A DNA stretch of 64,000 bases, from assembly GCF_905475465.1 (NCBI RefSeq), contig NC_062251.1, positions 4,581,001-4,645,000 on the forward strand, written 5' to 3'. A model generated the notes under the pieces. It did no database searches and had not been told where the DNA came from. It saw only the letters and a program-made list of their open reading frames with translations. The DNA comes from Pieris napi. Lineage: Eukaryota; Arthropoda; Insecta; Lepidoptera; Pieridae. Both the position numbers and the translations under genes were made by a program. Shown one piece after another: positions 21,451 to 32,290 of this stretch (the first letter of the stretch is position 1; every line of letters begins with the position of its first letter).

Positions 21451-21790
21451 AAAATAGTAAATGATTACCAAAATTAAACCCGCATTTTAATGTAAAATTA
21501 CAACCTAAGTTTTAACATCTCGCTATCCTATTTAAGCAAAATGACTCCAAATAAATCATTGTTAACCCAAAAGTAGTAAATGATCGCCAAAATTAAAACA
21601 GCATTTTAATGTAAAATTATAACCAAAGTTTTTACATCTTGCTATCCTATTTAAGCAAACTGGCTCCAAAAAACTCATTGTTAGCCCAAAAATAGTTAAT
21701 GAAAACCAAATTATTAACCATATTTTAATTTAAAATGAAATGCAAAAAAATAAAATCTCGTTATCCGATTAAAGTAAATTACCCTCGGCA
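21451..21790. repeat. Sub-terminal tandem repeats of the Mutator-like element
   Basis: Three head-to-tail units starting at 21451, 21569 and 21689 (118-120 bp). Each begins aaaatagtaaatga(t/a) and includes attttaatgtaaaatta and 'tatcctatttaagcaaa'. The third is most divergent. Such arrays next to the ends are typical transposase-binding regions of DNA transposons; that role is inferred. Confidence 0.85.
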
Positions 21791-22084
21791 AAAAAAATAT
21801 TTTGCCAAACACAGTAAAGTAAATTTACTCCTAACCTTTTTGTCTCCAAATTGATTAACCACTACAAAAAAAAATTATCTTGAGCGTTTCGTTTACAACC
21901 AAATGCTATACCTAAAATAAAAAATAAAACTCTTACAATTTCAATAATCCCTTTTTTAATTATTGAAACAATCATTAAAAAGATAGTCCTCTTAAAACTA
22001 ATAATAAACAGTTCAAAGATCTTAAAACTAAACTAATAATAAGCATTTAAAAAATCTTAAGAAGAATCAGTCTTCTGTATTAAT

Positions 22085-24061
22085 TCACTGCACAATTAAT
22101 GCTTTCTTAGCTTTGGCTGGTCGTCCTCTTTTGCGCTTCATGCCAATCGGAATAGCTCTGGCCTCTGAAGGTGGCTGGACGTGCTTAAGCCGAATCGCCA
22201 ATCCAACGAGATGCTTGCAAATGTAATCTTTGAGAAACTTTGGGCAATTGCATGTGCCGTGTAACCAATTTTCCTTTTCTCGGGGCATTATAACTTCCCA
22301 CTCTCTAAAATGTTGCTCTTTGTATTCGTCAAAGGTCTCCCATGGCTTTTCATAATTTTTGCAATCTAAATCCGACCCAGCTGGAATTCTGTATGAGCAA
22401 ACTAGCTCAGTACTATTCTTTAATGGCACCTGCTTCGACAGTTTTGCCCATTGGTAACTTTCTGTCCACATCTTTAAAGATACTGTCGGCAGTTGAGCGA
22501 ACCGTCTCTCAGTATTATTAATCACGTATTCATTAGACCAGTCCTTGACTATATCAGAAGCAATTACTAAGAACCGCGCCAAAGGATGACGCTCACGAAG
22601 CGTGCCACCATCTTTTATTGTTTTATTGAAAGATTCCAGAGCATTGTTTGTAGCAGGAGTCCCCAGAGATGCGCCCAAATACCAGAAACGATTTAGTATT
22701 AGCCATTCATTTTCAAAGTATGTAACAAAATCTTTTTCGGCTTTCCACTTGTCCAAAAATTTTTCGCTGGCTCGATCAAATATTTCCTGAGTTGAGGCAC
22801 ACTGTAAAGCATCAATATCTTGTAAGATCTCTTTTTGGGATTTCTTTTGCACACTTTGCTCTACTCTTGTTTGCATCTTCTTTTTCGCATGCGCCCAGCA
22901 CATTCTTATGACTGTATCTGTTCCAAATGTGCACGCAAAGGCAGTTTGTATAGCCTTCGCTGCATCACAGACCAAAACTTTACAACTTAAAGTGTATGAA
23001 AATATTGAGAAAACTGCTTTTTTTAATGCGGAAAATAAAAATATGAAGTCTTCCGTTCGTTCAGCTGTTGTCACAGCTAATCCAAATGGGTGAAAATGTT
23101 TATCTCTGTCTGTAGTTCCAATCACAAGTACTGGAAACCCTTGCCAAATGAGCTTATATGTGGCATCCGCGTGAAGAACAGAACATTGGCGTGATAGACC
23201 AATTAAATATTTCGTCGTTAACATGAACCGGAAGTTCTGATCTAAATCATCTTCAGAAATTTCATACGCCAAAACAAAAACTTCGTGACCGTCATCAGGT
23301 ATTTCAGAGTTTTCTTTTAACCATAATTCAAGCTGTCCCAAGCTTATTACCGATGGCCCGTATTTTTTCTTACGTATGATTTTAAGATAATTGTTTAACT
23401 GTAACTTAGTCGGCAGAACTAGTCCATTAATTTTACTTAAGTTCTTCATAATAGATTTAGGTTTCAAACGCAGTTCGAATAGTTTTTCTATTTCCTTTTT
23501 CGTTGCCTCATTTATTCCCCTAGTCGACTGACAGTCAGAATTTTCATGGTCGTGACATGTTTCAGTACGAAATAATAATATATCATCACACGATGCGTCA
23601 AATAAAAGATAAATCGCGGCAGAACACTGAATTTCAGCCCGAAGCTTCACTTTGTTACAACGATAGTAACGTTTTACTCCTTCTTCAGTCGTATGAATTT
23701 TTTGTATTGACCAGGTCTTCTCATTTTTGATAAATTCCTCAGCGCTCCGCACAGTTATAAATTTTCTTTCAAAAACCCAAACTTTATTTTGCCTTCGACG
23801 TTTTTTCGTATGCTCTGTGATTTTATATTCGTCTTCATCTGATTCCGATGAAGTACTCAACAGCGGAGCACACGAACTCGGTCCCGCTAAGTTTTCATTC
23901 GCCATTGCAAAGAAGATAGATACCAAAACACACCCAATAAAAGCAAGTGCTCGCACGCGACTAAATTGGCGATCGTGTCCGGGCGTGCGCGGCGCTTGCG
24001 GTGTGGTGGGAGAGGATCGTAAGCCGCAGACATAACTTAATATGGCATCATAATGCTTCAT
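22085..24061 (-). CDS. MULE transposase (FLYWCH-like N-terminus, DDE, SWIM zinc finger)
   Basis: Uninterrupted 658 codons. A second ATG at 23905 (MANENLAGPSS, 606 aa) is the likelier start because the first 52 residues are Pro/Arg-rich and GC-rich. Numbering from that start: basic patch 34-39; FLYWCH-like zinc region about 45-122 with spaced Cys/His; catalytic Asp247 in LHADATYKL, Asp314 in LVCDAAKAIQ and Glu424 in NNALESFNK; a CxxH-like CWAH at 336-339; SWIM finger CNCP...CKH at 552-565; and a C-terminal AT-hook-like KRGRPAKAK. All parts expected of a Mutator-superfamily transposase are present. It should cut and paste its own element. No neighbour gene is encoded within the element. Confidence 0.9.
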   Translation of the reverse strand: MKHYDAILSYVCGLRSSPTTPQAPRTPGHDRQFSRVRALAFIGCVLVSIFFAMANENLAGPSSCAPLLSTSSESDEDEYKITEHTKKRRRQNKVWVFERKFITVRSAEEFIKNEKTWSIQKIHTTEEGVKRYYRCNKVKLRAEIQCSAAIYLLFDASCDDILLFRTETCHDHENSDCQSTRGINEATKKEIEKLFELRLKPKSIMKNLSKINGLVLPTKLQLNNYLKIIRKKKYGPSVISLGQLELWLKENSEIPDDGHEVFVLAYEISEDDLDQNFRFMLTTKYLIGLSRQCSVLHADATYKLIWQGFPVLVIGTTDRDKHFHPFGLAVTTAERTEDFIFLFSALKKAVFSIFSYTLSCKVLVCDAAKAIQTAFACTFGTDTVIRMCWAHAKKKMQTRVEQSVQKKSQKEILQDIDALQCASTQEIFDRASEKFLDKWKAEKDFVTYFENEWLILNRFWYLGASLGTPATNNALESFNKTIKDGGTLRERHPLARFLVIASDIVKDWSNEYVINNTERRFAQLPTVSLKMWTESYQWAKLSKQVPLKNSTELVCSYRIPAGSDLDCKNYEKPWETFDEYKEQHFREWEVIMPREKENWLHGTCNCPKFLKDYICKHLVGLAIRLKHVQPPSEARAIPIGMKRKRGRPAKAKKALIVQ

Positions 24062-24313
24062 TTGGTAATAAGCCTACATTTTATGTCAATCATAGTGGTT
24101 TATTTAGGCAGAAATAGCGCATTAATTTGCTCGCTAAGATTTGGTGATCATTTACTACATTTGGTGTTCGAATACAATTTGAAGTGCAGTCGTGACTAAA
24201 ATAGCTAGTACTATTGTAATTTTAGACGTTATTTATCTGGTGTTAAGTATATATTTTTGGTAAAAGAACTAAGGGTATCAAAGCATTTTATGGTGATCAT
24301 TATATTTAACCCC

Positions 24314-24322
24314 ATTCCTTTC
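24314..24322. repeat. Right target-site duplication of the Mutator-like element
   Basis: attcctttc; it continues into taagcggacaaac exactly as the empty sites do. Confidence 0.85.
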
Positions 24323-25306
24323 TAAGCGGACAAACAAATTTAATGATATGAACAATTATTTATTTATTTCAGATGAAAAATTTCCGGCGTTTCTAATTGA
24401 ATTTTAGCCATTTGGCACCGGACGAACGTGTGTGTAGTCTTTTACTGTAGCTAGCAGTGGGTTTTGATGAGAATTTAAATTGAATTAAAAAAAAAAACAG
24501 AGTCGCTGGCGGTTAAAATGACTTAAATTGAAAACTGAATGATCCTGTATAAATTGAAAACTGTATCGCCTGTTTAAAATGTATGAAATAGAATTTAAAA
24601 TGAATTTAGTTTAAAATAAAAATGAAATAAAATTGGCACGTGACAATTGACGTTAAAATAATGCAAAATTCAAAAATTAAACAATTAAAAATGAGAATTA
24701 ACTAGAAGTACTGACTATTGTAGATGGCTGGCGGAGAGGTTCCTGGTAGACGCAGCAGCAGCGATTCCGTCGGGTGAGAACTCACACCGATAAGCTCACA
24801 GTAAACAACTTCCGAACACAAGATCGTCGCGAGAACACAAACTTTTTGACTCGTTATTCGCGTAGGAATAAGAAATTCCAAGTTAAATGAGTGATTATTC
24901 GCGAGAGCGGAGATGACCGTTCAGAAAGGCAGCTAGAGTGAGACTAAAGATATTTAAAGGCCGTGAGGTGAAGTTTTATTTAAGAAAATAGCCAAATGCT
25001 TTGTTATTGGAAACGACGTTAAGACTGTAATTAACTGACCCTAATAAAAGGTTGGCGCACGTGCAAAAACAAAGGGGACCGACGCTATAGATGTATTTAT
25101 TATTGTTTAATATTTTAACTATGAGGGATTATTATCTCAATGACTTTAAAAGATAAGAATTTATTTATGACACTGAAAATTTACGATATTTCTAAAGTTG
25201 TTGAGTATAAAATATAGAAAAACTAAGTTTAGTTTTACGCACGATTTTACCTGAAATGCAATTCCTTTCTAAGCGGACAAACAAATTTAATGATATGAAC
25301 AATTAT

Positions 25307-25378
25307 TTATTTATTTCTTACGCCACCTGCGGCATTTTGAGCAATCACGATTTTTTCTTTACTTTGCACCTTTCCCAT
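25307..25378 (-). CDS. Short leader ORF downstream of the LTR (23 codons)
   Basis: ATG at 25378 starts MGKVQSKEKIVIAQNAAGG and stops after four more codons. A GTAAG at its end could be a splice donor, so it may be the first exon of a spliced LTR-element transcript. The MGxxxS start would fit N-myristoylation. The counterpart in unit 2 is 35944-36015. Function is unknown. Confidence 0.35.
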   Translation of the reverse strand: MGKVQSKEKIVIAQNAAGGVRNK

Positions 25379-25490
25379 TTTTAAAAACCAATATGTAACT
25401 AGCGAATGTTCTAACAATTAAAATTCGAATGTCCAAAATCATGTTTCACAATTCACTGAGCTGCAACCCGAAACCGAACCTTAAATGGCA

Positions 25491-25616
25491 GGGTCGCCAT
25501 GTAAGGACGATGTTTACAGTTCGAAGATACATTTAATACTCCCTGCTCTAATACAATGCATGTGAATTTATACTAATATAATCATTAATATAGATATAAG
25601 GCATAGGTACACCACA
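25491..25616 (-). repeat. Short LTR-like segment followed by a primer-binding-site-like motif
   Basis: On the minus strand TGTGGTGTACC...GTCCTTACA (25616-25500) starts with TG and ends with CA. It is preceded by a T-run and GGTGGGG (polypurine-tract-like) and followed by TGGCGACCCTGCC, similar to tRNA-primed binding sites of gypsy elements. 117 bp is short for an LTR, so it may be internally deleted. Related copies are at 36137-36253 and 49865-49996. Confidence 0.5.
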
Positions 25617-25679
25617 TGCCCCACCAAAAAAAAAAGTAAAATATAGTGTTGAGTGTGATCTCGGTTAATAATAATTTAT

Positions 25680-26070
25680 AAAGGCTAGATTCCACTCTCA
25701 AGGAGTATTGGCTAACCGATTCGTTAGGGAGTTGTTGGCTCTCTTGTAGGTCTAACAATAAATGTGCATAATGCTTGCGCTCTCCAAATTGAGATGGTAA
25801 AAATTGGCTCAGCTGTTCCCAGCTTTCAAAGTATTTAATGGACGCAGCGGTTTCAGCTTTGTTTTCGAGTTGGCACAGTATATAATTTAGCAAAAGGGGC
25901 TTTTGACTTTGTGAGGCTAATTTAAAAGCATTATTACAATTATTTATAAATGAACATAACTTATCACGGGATCCGTCAAAAGGTTTTATGAACTTCAATA
26001 ACACACTTGTCTCTAATTTTTCAGACATACTACTCTCAGACCTTAATTCGATATCTTTCTTTGTGGACAT
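25680..26070 (-). pseudogene. Errantivirus-like gag, N-terminal fragment (unit 1)
   Basis: ATG at 26070, then MSTKKDIELRSES and a gag capsid-like region: LLKFIKPFDGSRDKLCSFIN, AFKLASQSQKPLLLNYILCQ, AAASIK-like and FLPSQFGERKHYAHLLLDLQ. This is the conserved N-terminal half of gypsy gag. It is cut at about 25680, where LTR-flanking sequence begins. Confidence 0.75.
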
Positions 26071-26100
26071 ATTTACAAAATTTAGAACTTATATAAGAAA

Positions 26101-27885
26101 CTAGCTGACCCGGCAAACGTTGTTTTGCCATATAAATAATTTTCTAGTAATTTCTAGTTTAGACAAAAAATAGCTTACTTATTGTAAGTATGTATGTATG
26201 TAAGAATGTGGTATATGCGTGAAATAAGCATGGAGCGCTGTGAACGATGAGGGAACATAAAAATAACAAAAGGCAAACATTATTTTTAAGTTATTATAAT
26301 TTATTCCTTAAAATTATATATCATTTATTAAACAATTACGACAGTAACACTATTAAACAATATCAATCTCTTAATGCTATAGCGTGAACAATATTTTTTG
26401 TTAGTCCATCTTAAGCTAACACAAACAAACTGGATGGTTTACCCAGTCGAGAGCATGCCACGTATAATTGTCCGTGTGAAAAACATGGTGTTCTCAAATC
26501 TAATCCACAAACAGACATCATTTGACCTTGGGATTTGTTGATAGTCATTGCAAATGCCAATCTAATCGGAAACTGAATACGTTTGAATTGAATTGGCACA
26601 TCTGTAGGTATAATAGGAATCCGTGGTATGAGTATATTTTCACCTCTGAACTTGCCATTTAAAATCCTGGCTTCGATCACGCTTTTCATTAATTTTTGAA
26701 TAACTAATCGCGTACCGTTGCACAGCCGGGGCGGGTTCAAATTACGAAGCAAGATATTTGGAGATCCAATTTTAATTGTAAATTACGCGGTGGCATGCCT
26801 GGCAAATCCAGTGAGTTCAAAAACTCTGTGGGAAAATTTACTGCTTCGCTGTCGTCGCAAACTGTATCAATATGATTTATGTACTGTGTGTGTACATCGG
26901 GAAATATTTGTTCAATGAGAGTATCTTGCGAATCAGCGATTGTGCAGAAATCGGTCGGTAATTTTACGTATCCAGTTTCATCTATAGCAACTTTTCCATC
27001 ACCGATATCTAAGGGTTGTTTTGAAAATGTTTCAGCGGATGGATCTTGAAGCATTTGAACGCGCATATTTATTTTTAGCTGTAGTTTTTCAACATTACGC
27101 CACAATGAAGATGATTTTAAGCAAGCTTTGATCTCATCAGCGTATGTTGAACGTGGAATGACTGGAAGTGTGTCTGAAATCACCTGAAAGGACCAACAGA
27201 GTTCCGCCAAATAGTTTGTCACTGTTTTTAATATCTTTCAATGTCCTGTTCAACGTCTCAAGTGAATGTTTGTGTGCCATAGTACATTCATCCCAAATAA
27301 TAATTTTACACCGTTTCAGCACAGTGGCCATGGACGATTGTTTCTTAATGTTGCATACTGCGTCAGGGTTATTCTGAATATTTAGTGGCAGCTTAAATAC
27401 TGAATGAGCTGTTCTACCTCCATCCAATAAAGGATTTCAGCAAGAATTAGCGAAATAACGAATGTTTTGCCAGTTCCACCCGGTGCATCCAAATAGAAGA
27501 ACCCACCTTGTCCAGCTGAAACTGCGAGCATAATGCGATCATAAATGGTTCTTTGTTCCTCATTCATTAGTGGGACATTGCGGGCAACAATCGCTGCCAT
27601 TTCTACAGTACTGTACTGCAGTTCACGATTCATTAAATCAGATGCAGTTCGATTTGGCGAAACTAGTTAGTGGTAAGTTGGCAATGACAATGCAAAGATC
27701 CTCAATAGCAATCAATGCTTCATTTTACATTTCGACGCTGAATGTTATGGGTAGATCGTGGCACCGTATACGATGTTGATGCAATATATCATCAGTCATT
27801 GAATCTTTGTGATTTTCCCATGTGAATAGACAGACAGTTACCATTGTTAAATCAATAATAGTTTGCGAACGCGCGTTGATAAAAA
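26101..27885 (-). mobile_element. Helitron 3' part with helicase domain (unit 1)
   Basis: On the minus strand the element ends in a hairpin (ggcaaa..tttgcc, 26112-26129) followed 11 nt later by CTAG at 26101-26104 and then a T, the canonical Helitron 3' terminus. The Rep/HUH nuclease part is missing; the right side is truncated where LINE sequence begins at about 27842. Confidence 0.8.
26411..27850 (-). pseudogene. Helitron PIF1-type helicase (unit 1)
   Basis: Minus strand. VTVCLFTWENHKDSMTDDIL near 27840, PLMNEEQRTIYDRIMLAV, Walker A FYLDAPGGTGKT, DGGRTAHSVFKLPLNI, Walker B CKIIIWDECTMAHK, LLVLSGDFRH, PVIPRSTYADEIKACL and finally the C-terminal motifs RLAFAMTINKSQGQ and GQLYVACSR. The domain order is correct for PIF1. 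There is a deletion after Walker A (AEIL joined to DGGR), a one-base frameshift at GDFR, and a shift near 26740; all are shared with unit 2. Not functional. Confidence 0.9.
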
Positions 27886-27889
27886 TTTT

Positions 27890-28786
27890 TTTTGTATGAT
27901 GCTGCCGCTTCCGCGTAACTGGCCGAGGTCCCTGCCACTGTCTGGGGTTTGTTGGGTTTGACCCTTTTACTTTTTCCAGTCGGTGTTACGGTTTCCTCTG
28001 TCCGGTCGCGCTTCTGGCCCTTCGTGGCTTGGTTTGTTTTAGAACTCTTAAGTCCCTTGCCGCACCCAGAGCAGCTAGGCACGGGCGCAGCAGTGGATCT
28101 TTGAGGCTTCGGTGTCCTTTTCCCGCCTCTCTCTACTGTGGTTACAGCGGGGGCAGTTCCAGGTTTCACAGGTGGCCTCGGAGCGCCGGTGACCAGCTTC
28201 TGCTGTTCCGGCGCCCTTATGGCTCTCCTGTGCCTTCGCCTTTTAGAGTTGCTTACGACCATTTTGAAAGTCGGCTCCTGAGTTGCGGTCTTCAGGGCCG
28301 ACATATCCATGGTCGTGGTTATTCACTGGACGTGCCCTCCGTCGCAGCCTCGGTCTGCCGCATCGTTCTTGCCGCGGAAGCACCCCCTTCAGACGCAGAC
28401 AATGCTGTATCATCGTCCGGAGTTGCCATCTTTGGCTCGACCGACGCAGTCAACCTGGCCGCAGCAGTGGTCACATCCTTGTGCGGTGGTATAAGGGATT
28501 CCATCGGATTGGGTACAGGCCGGAGTGCAGCCCGGATTGGTGCAACCCCAGCCGCTGCCCTCTCCTTTGGGGTCCCGGACGCTGCCCGTGAGGGTGCATC
28601 CGTGTGTGTGACAGGGGCATCAGAGTATCGCGCCACTGGTGACTTGCACCGCGACACGTCCAAAGACGCAACCCTGGGTTTGTTGGTGTTAGTGATTGTT
28701 TTACTAAGTTTTTTAGCCTCTTTATCCATGAGGTGATATGGTTTGGATTCACCATTGGAGCTCTCCACCCGCCACGGAGCCCTCAA
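27890..28786 (-). pseudogene. Jockey-like LINE ORF1, 5' part (unit 1)
   Basis: Two minus frames: 28786-28319 (Ser/Thr/Ala/Pro-rich, start MDKEAKKLSKTITNTNKPRV or slightly upstream) and 28310-27890 (basic, MVVSNSKRRRHRRAIRAPEQ, CSGCGKGLKSSK, TSASYAEAAASYK). The C-terminal half seen in unit 2 is deleted, and the frame runs into remnants of the endonuclease end. The opposite-strand frames over this region are shadows. Confidence 0.65.
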
Positions 28787-29175
28787 GTCGGGGACGTTCT
28801 TTGCTCAGCAAGCGACGTCAGAGCTACTCCTCCGGTATAGAGCCAGCACGTAGGGAGGCAGACGCATCCGCACGCAGCAAGGAAGTACGGAGCTGTTCAC
28901 ATCACGAGACTATGACGCAAACTCACCTCGAGTCCCGTACCGCGCCGACGCCCCCCCCCCCCCACATCCCGACTCTCGCTCGGCAGCCCGCTTATGGGAT
29001 GCCACAGCCGATTGACCGTGGTTAGCTAAACCCCGGCCTCCCGTGTGAGGAGAAATCCAGACCAAAGAGGTGTGTTGTGTGCAGCGCACAACTGTTCCGG
29101 CGCACTACTCCACTCAACCCCCAGGATTCCTTCATCCCCCCGTACGGGTCCCCGCGCACGGCACAAACACGCGGG
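28787..29175 (-). promoter_or_regulatory. GC-rich 5' UTR/promoter region of the LINE (unit 1)
   Basis: Lies upstream of ORF1 on the minus strand, GC-rich with a C-run near 28950, bounded on the right by the LINE RT fragment. LINE 5' UTRs carry internal promoters, but no specific promoter motif is demonstrated. The unit 2 copy is 43666-44053. Confidence 0.4.
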
Positions 29176-29178
29176 AGG

Positions 29179-29640
29179 TCATTTAAACTTACTAACTCGC
29201 TGTAAAACACAGTTGTTAATAGTAACGGTCGGCACATTTTGTAGTCTCCTCCTCCCTGACTCAAACACCATCACTTGGCTTTTCTTGGCATTATAGATAA
29301 GACCATGGGATGCAGCATATTTTTCACAAATAGCTAATAATTTTCTTAACCCGCAGACAGAAGCGCTAAGCAGCACCATGTCATCAGCATAGCTTAAATT
29401 GTTAAGGTTAATGCCATCTACGTTACAGCCAATTCTGGTGCCGGTTAACTCCTCTATCAGCTCATTTACATACAAGTTAAAAAGTATGGGAGAAGTCAAC
29501 CCACCTTGCCGCAACCCACACTCCATCCTATACGGATCCGACAGGACACCCTCCCAACGCACACTATTGACCTGACTTTGGTACCAATATTTAAGAATAT
29601 TTATGGTATCCTGTGGTAATGGGACAAACATTGGATATGA
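29179..29640 (-). pseudogene. LINE reverse transcriptase, palm segment (unit 1)
   Basis: 150-codon minus frame with ECGLRQGGLTSPILFNLYVN (RT block 4), LNNLSYADDMVLLSASVCGL (catalytic YADD) and HGLIYNAKKSQVMVF, ending at RVSKFK where the other LINE's 5' UTR begins. This is the RT palm core only. Upstream fingers and downstream thumb are absent. The clade is uncertain and differs from the Jockey fragments. The unit 2 copy is at 44057. Confidence 0.85.
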
Positions 29641-30430
29641 TGATACATCTGTCTCTGCTGATCAGCGGTCGGATGGGTAGTTTTTGATTTTGGATTGTAA
29701 CGTATTTTTTATTGTCAATGATCTCATCAGCATCTCTCTCTCGTGCCCGATCGAGACACGGTGTAGCGTGAATCATCCTTTATACTCAACCAGAAATAAT
29801 ATTTAACACAACTAAATAGAACAACAATATAATTAGCACAACTAAACTAAAAAAACCACTAAAGCGTCCGTCACGTCCGAGAGCCAAACGCAGAATACCC
29901 CCGGTGTTCCACTCCTTTTTGTAACCTCTCACTCGGTCCGGTTTGCTGGGTGGAGATTGTTTTCTAAGACGGCCGTTCCTGACAGTGCGGCGTCCTCGAC
30001 CGCAGCATTACTTGCACCACTAGCATCAGATCCATTTCTCACTTCATTTGTTTCATCCCTTGCAACCTGCTCATTATTGTCTAATGGAGTCTCTGAAACA
30101 TAGAAGGAACTTGTAAGTAATTTACCTAGTTTAGTGTTATAGCCTGAAGCATATATCCTGGATTAGAGGGATGGAAAATGACATTTATCTCTATTTCTCC
30201 ATTACCAGTACTATGTGCGCAAGCGTGCTCTCAAGCGCACACAGATATGGTCTATCAAAAAGCAAATATTACAGAATTAGATAGTGTGATGAATTCTCAT
30301 AATTCGATTCTGGTGTATAATAAAAATGCTTGCTTCGTATAACAATTATATTATTCCAATACTTCATCTTATTGTCATAGATTGGTTTGTTGGCATCAGC
30401 CATAATGTCGACATTTGAGTCTACTGTTTA
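29641..30430. other. Repeat-derived spacer (unit 1)
   Basis: No ORF of note. It is matched by 44519-45324 in unit 2, where a 17-bp gain duplicates part of cgatcggggcacggcccggt near 44630. Confidence 0.4.
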
Positions 30431-32290
30431 ATGGTACGTTTACACGCTTACCAAGCCTTGGGAAACTGCAAACAGTCCCAAGCCTCCACAAATCTCGTTT
30501 GGCGTTTGAAAGGCGTTTATACGTTTGTGAATGCGTCAGTCAGCGATATACATCCTAGAATGGCGGACACCGAACTTGTGACGGCTATTGCATTTGGTTT
30601 AACGTACTTTTATTTGAAATGTAAGCAAAGTGAAATAAAAAAAGGAAAGCTCGACGACAGCGAAGATGACTACGACTCCTATTTTGATTTAACCATTATC
30701 TGTTGCAGTTGAGTTATGCCACAATACTTGCGATATATTTTATTTGTTACAGACAATTTGTAAAAGAGAAATTTAATGAACTTTTATATGAACCATCTGG
30801 AGAGTTTGATAACTTCTGTCGAATGAGCTATTCTGATTTTGAGTTTTTACTGCAAAAAATTTCACCAATGATATCTAAGCATGATACAGACCATTACGCT
30901 ACGATTTTTGGCATCTGGTGATTCTTACAAAAGCCTTCACTACTTGTTTAAAGTATCTGTCTCTATGATATCAATAATCATTCGTGAAGTTTGCCGTGAT
31001 CTAGATAAGGTAGGAATAAAACAAAACATTATGTTATACATTTATTTAGATTTTAATAGAATCATAGGAAATATGTTCTATGAATGTATGTTAGCCGAAT
31101 GCTTTATTGTTTAATTATTTATTCATTTAAATAAGAATTATGTCGACGAATCAAAATCTTCGAAAGCATTCAACATAGCCATGTTTATAATGTTGGTTTC
31201 ACGTGGGGCTGGGTTGATGATTTGGTCCGAATGATACGAATAGATGACGAGGGTGCTGTTGATGTAGACGAAGCTGGAGCTATTGGAGTTGGAATATGTT
31301 TTGCCATGTCTGGCGCTGAATAAGAAGTTTGTGTGTTTGGAGAGGGAAGAAACTTTGGTTGTTATGAATAGGTTCAGAATAAACACTATTAACTGATGTT
31401 GGCCGACTCCGAATGACTTGAGGAGATGGTGTTGAATATGCCATTGACGACGGTCGAGAATAATATTGAGAGTATGGTGTATGACGCTTATTACGACAGC
31501 CCGGACTCCCAAAAAAAAAACAATAATTAGCTAAGTATTTATTAATAAACTTATAATTAAATTACAAAACTAAGTCCGTTATCGGTGCTAGATAAAATCG
31601 GAATGCACAAACATATTTTATTTAATTAAAATGTTAAACGCGGTAAATGCTGTATCAGCAGAGCAATTCCTCGAAGCCGGCACGTTGACCATACACGTGC
31701 CGCGATGTCAGCGATGTACTTTAGGGTACCGTATGTAATTCGCTCATTTGATTTTTGACTGATTCTGTTTATAAACAACCCATCTATTTGGTACATCATA
31801 ATTTTTTGTTCATCAGTTGACAGTTCACGTAGCTTTATAGCCAATAATTTTGCGTATAGATTGCAATCATCGTCTTTGTGAGCAGGTATATTTTAATTCT
31901 GCCTTTGACCCAAAACATTTGTTAATTGTCCAAAAGCCACGGCCATTTGCTTTATTATTACATTATATTATTACGAGATAGATTTTCCACCACCATGTCC
32001 ACTTCCAGGATCGAATATTAATATTCCGTGTTTTTAGCTGACGGTGCTTTTGCATTGAGCCAACACGTAATGAAACCCTACCCTGGAAACCATGAAGTAG
32101 GCTCACCAAAAAGGTTATTAACCAAAATTTATCTAGATCCCGAGTTGTAATTGAAAATACGTTTGGAATTTTAACCTCAGTTTTCAACAGTCTATATTTG
32201 GTACCTAACGTTGTTAATCCTACGAAATTATTATATGCGTTGCATGATAAAATAAAGTTAGAATCGAAAAAACTCTAAATTTTGGTTATT
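30431..32290 (+). pseudogene. PIF/Harbinger family 2 element, internally deleted (unit 1)
   Basis: + strand transposase pieces: MADTELVTAIAFGLTYFYLK from 30560; RQFVKEKFNELLYEPSGEFD and MSYSDFEFLLQKISPMISKH; TLRFLASGDSYKSLHYLFKV and SMISIIIREVCRDLDK before a GTAGGA donor at about 31010; and a distant 3' exon (about 31985-32240) with the second-Asp and Glu blocks. The exon carrying the first Asp (DGKH block) is gone. Minus-strand partner remnants (31138-31512, 31626-31844) lie in the intron. The partner exon is cut shorter here than in unit 2. Confidence 0.75.

Larger units (their letters stand above)
21405..24313 (-). mobile_element. Mutator-like element, 9-bp target duplication
   Basis: 2,909 bp bounded by the direct repeat attcctttc (21396-21404 and 24314-24322), the 9-bp length expected for Mutator-like elements. 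The uninterrupted site reads ggcaattcctttctaagcgg at about 35893 and nearly the same at about 25259, fixing the ends. The ends begin with GG (ggcttatg and, reverse-complemented, ggggttaa) but share only weak terminal similarity. The word tagtaaatgat(t/c)(a/g)cc occurs in direct order on the left and inverted on the right (24142-24156). Confidence 0.85.

Noticed and set aside
22908..24035. + strand frames over the Mutator-like transposase
   Set aside because: They are antisense to a long, domain-bearing CDS and carry no motifs of their own.
28029..28736. 235-codon + strand frame (and its twin at 42908-43615)
   Set aside because: It lies antisense to LINE ORF1, is rich in Arg/Ser/Cys as expected of a shadow frame in GC-rich DNA, and has no domain.
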